DNA of 37,949 bases from a virus. Below are positions 37,925 through 37,949 of the stretch, piece by piece (within the stretch, counting starts at the first letter, position 1; the number at the start of each line of letters is the position of its first letter). The position numbers and the translations under genes are program-made. The stretch spans positions 1 to 37,949 of the IMG/VR virus record IMGVR_UViG_3300026519_000028. One strand, 5' to 3'. The notes below the pieces were generated by a model, which did not search any database, was not told the DNA's origin, and worked only from the letters and a program-made list of their open reading frames with translations.

Positions 37925-37949
37925 GTTAGGCTACAAGAAGCTGGCCGAG

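Noticed and set aside
1-37949. CRISPR array, tRNA or rRNA genes, insertion sequence, or retron/DGR-type cassette
   Set aside because: No regularly spaced repeats with spacers, no cloverleaf, no second transposase and no reverse transcriptase motif (such as YxDD) was seen in any translated frame.

Overview
This window is almost entirely one transposable (Mu-like) prophage of about 37.8 kb in a proteobacterial chromosome. The left host flank (1-137) holds the last codons of a cold-shock protein gene and its intrinsic terminator. The right host flank is only about 25 bases. The host is probably a moderately GC-rich gammaproteobacterium, judging from the Csp tail and a DUF4124 protein, but this is a weak inference. 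Both ends of the element carry related sites built on a TTTGAGA core, in opposite orientation. One 17-bp pair differs at a single base. This shows that the two edges belong to the same element and that the prophage is probably complete.

The layout is not that of Mu. Mu reads one way from the left end to the right end, whereas here the immunity switch lies in the middle (17.7-18.5 kb) and two arms diverge from it. Leftward from a strong early promoter (-35 18089-18084, -10 18066-18061) run a Ner-like regulator, three accessory genes, transposase A, target ATPase B, small early genes, Gam, GemA and the Mor activator. They are followed by a predicted DEDDy exonuclease-fold protein, a lysis cassette (amidase, lipoprotein, papain-like peptidase, coiled-coil membrane protein), a TraR/DksA zinc finger, terminase small and large subunits, portal, a MuF head protein with a toxin-like C-terminus and, at the left end, a Dam-type methylase. 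Rightward run the XRE repressor, a secreted DUF4124 protein (probable lysogenic cargo), then protease/scaffold, decoration and major capsid proteins, a LamG/repeat protein, neck genes (gp36-, gpG- and gp37-like), tail tube, tape measure and three large tail-tip proteins up to the right end.

The head module is therefore split: packaging motor, portal and MuF are on the left arm, and protease, capsid and tail are on the right arm. The tail has a tube and tape measure but no sheath gene, so a non-contractile (siphovirus) particle is likely. Most genes overlap by ATGA or lie a few bases apart, which suggests long polycistronic transcripts. Non-coding DNA is concentrated at 8.44-8.55 kb (hairpins), 11.11-11.30 kb (a cluster of dyads), 17.97-18.11 kb (operator, promoter, terminator), 18.54-18.92 kb and 19.40-19.63 kb (direct repeats, hairpins).

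The points most worth a second look are the split divergent architecture, the operator filling the early promoter spacer, the dyad cluster before the 53-aa gene, the internal start in the 1,223-aa tail protein, the MuF toxin-like domain and the broken Com-like remnant before the methylase. Family names come from motifs read by eye; no database search was run.
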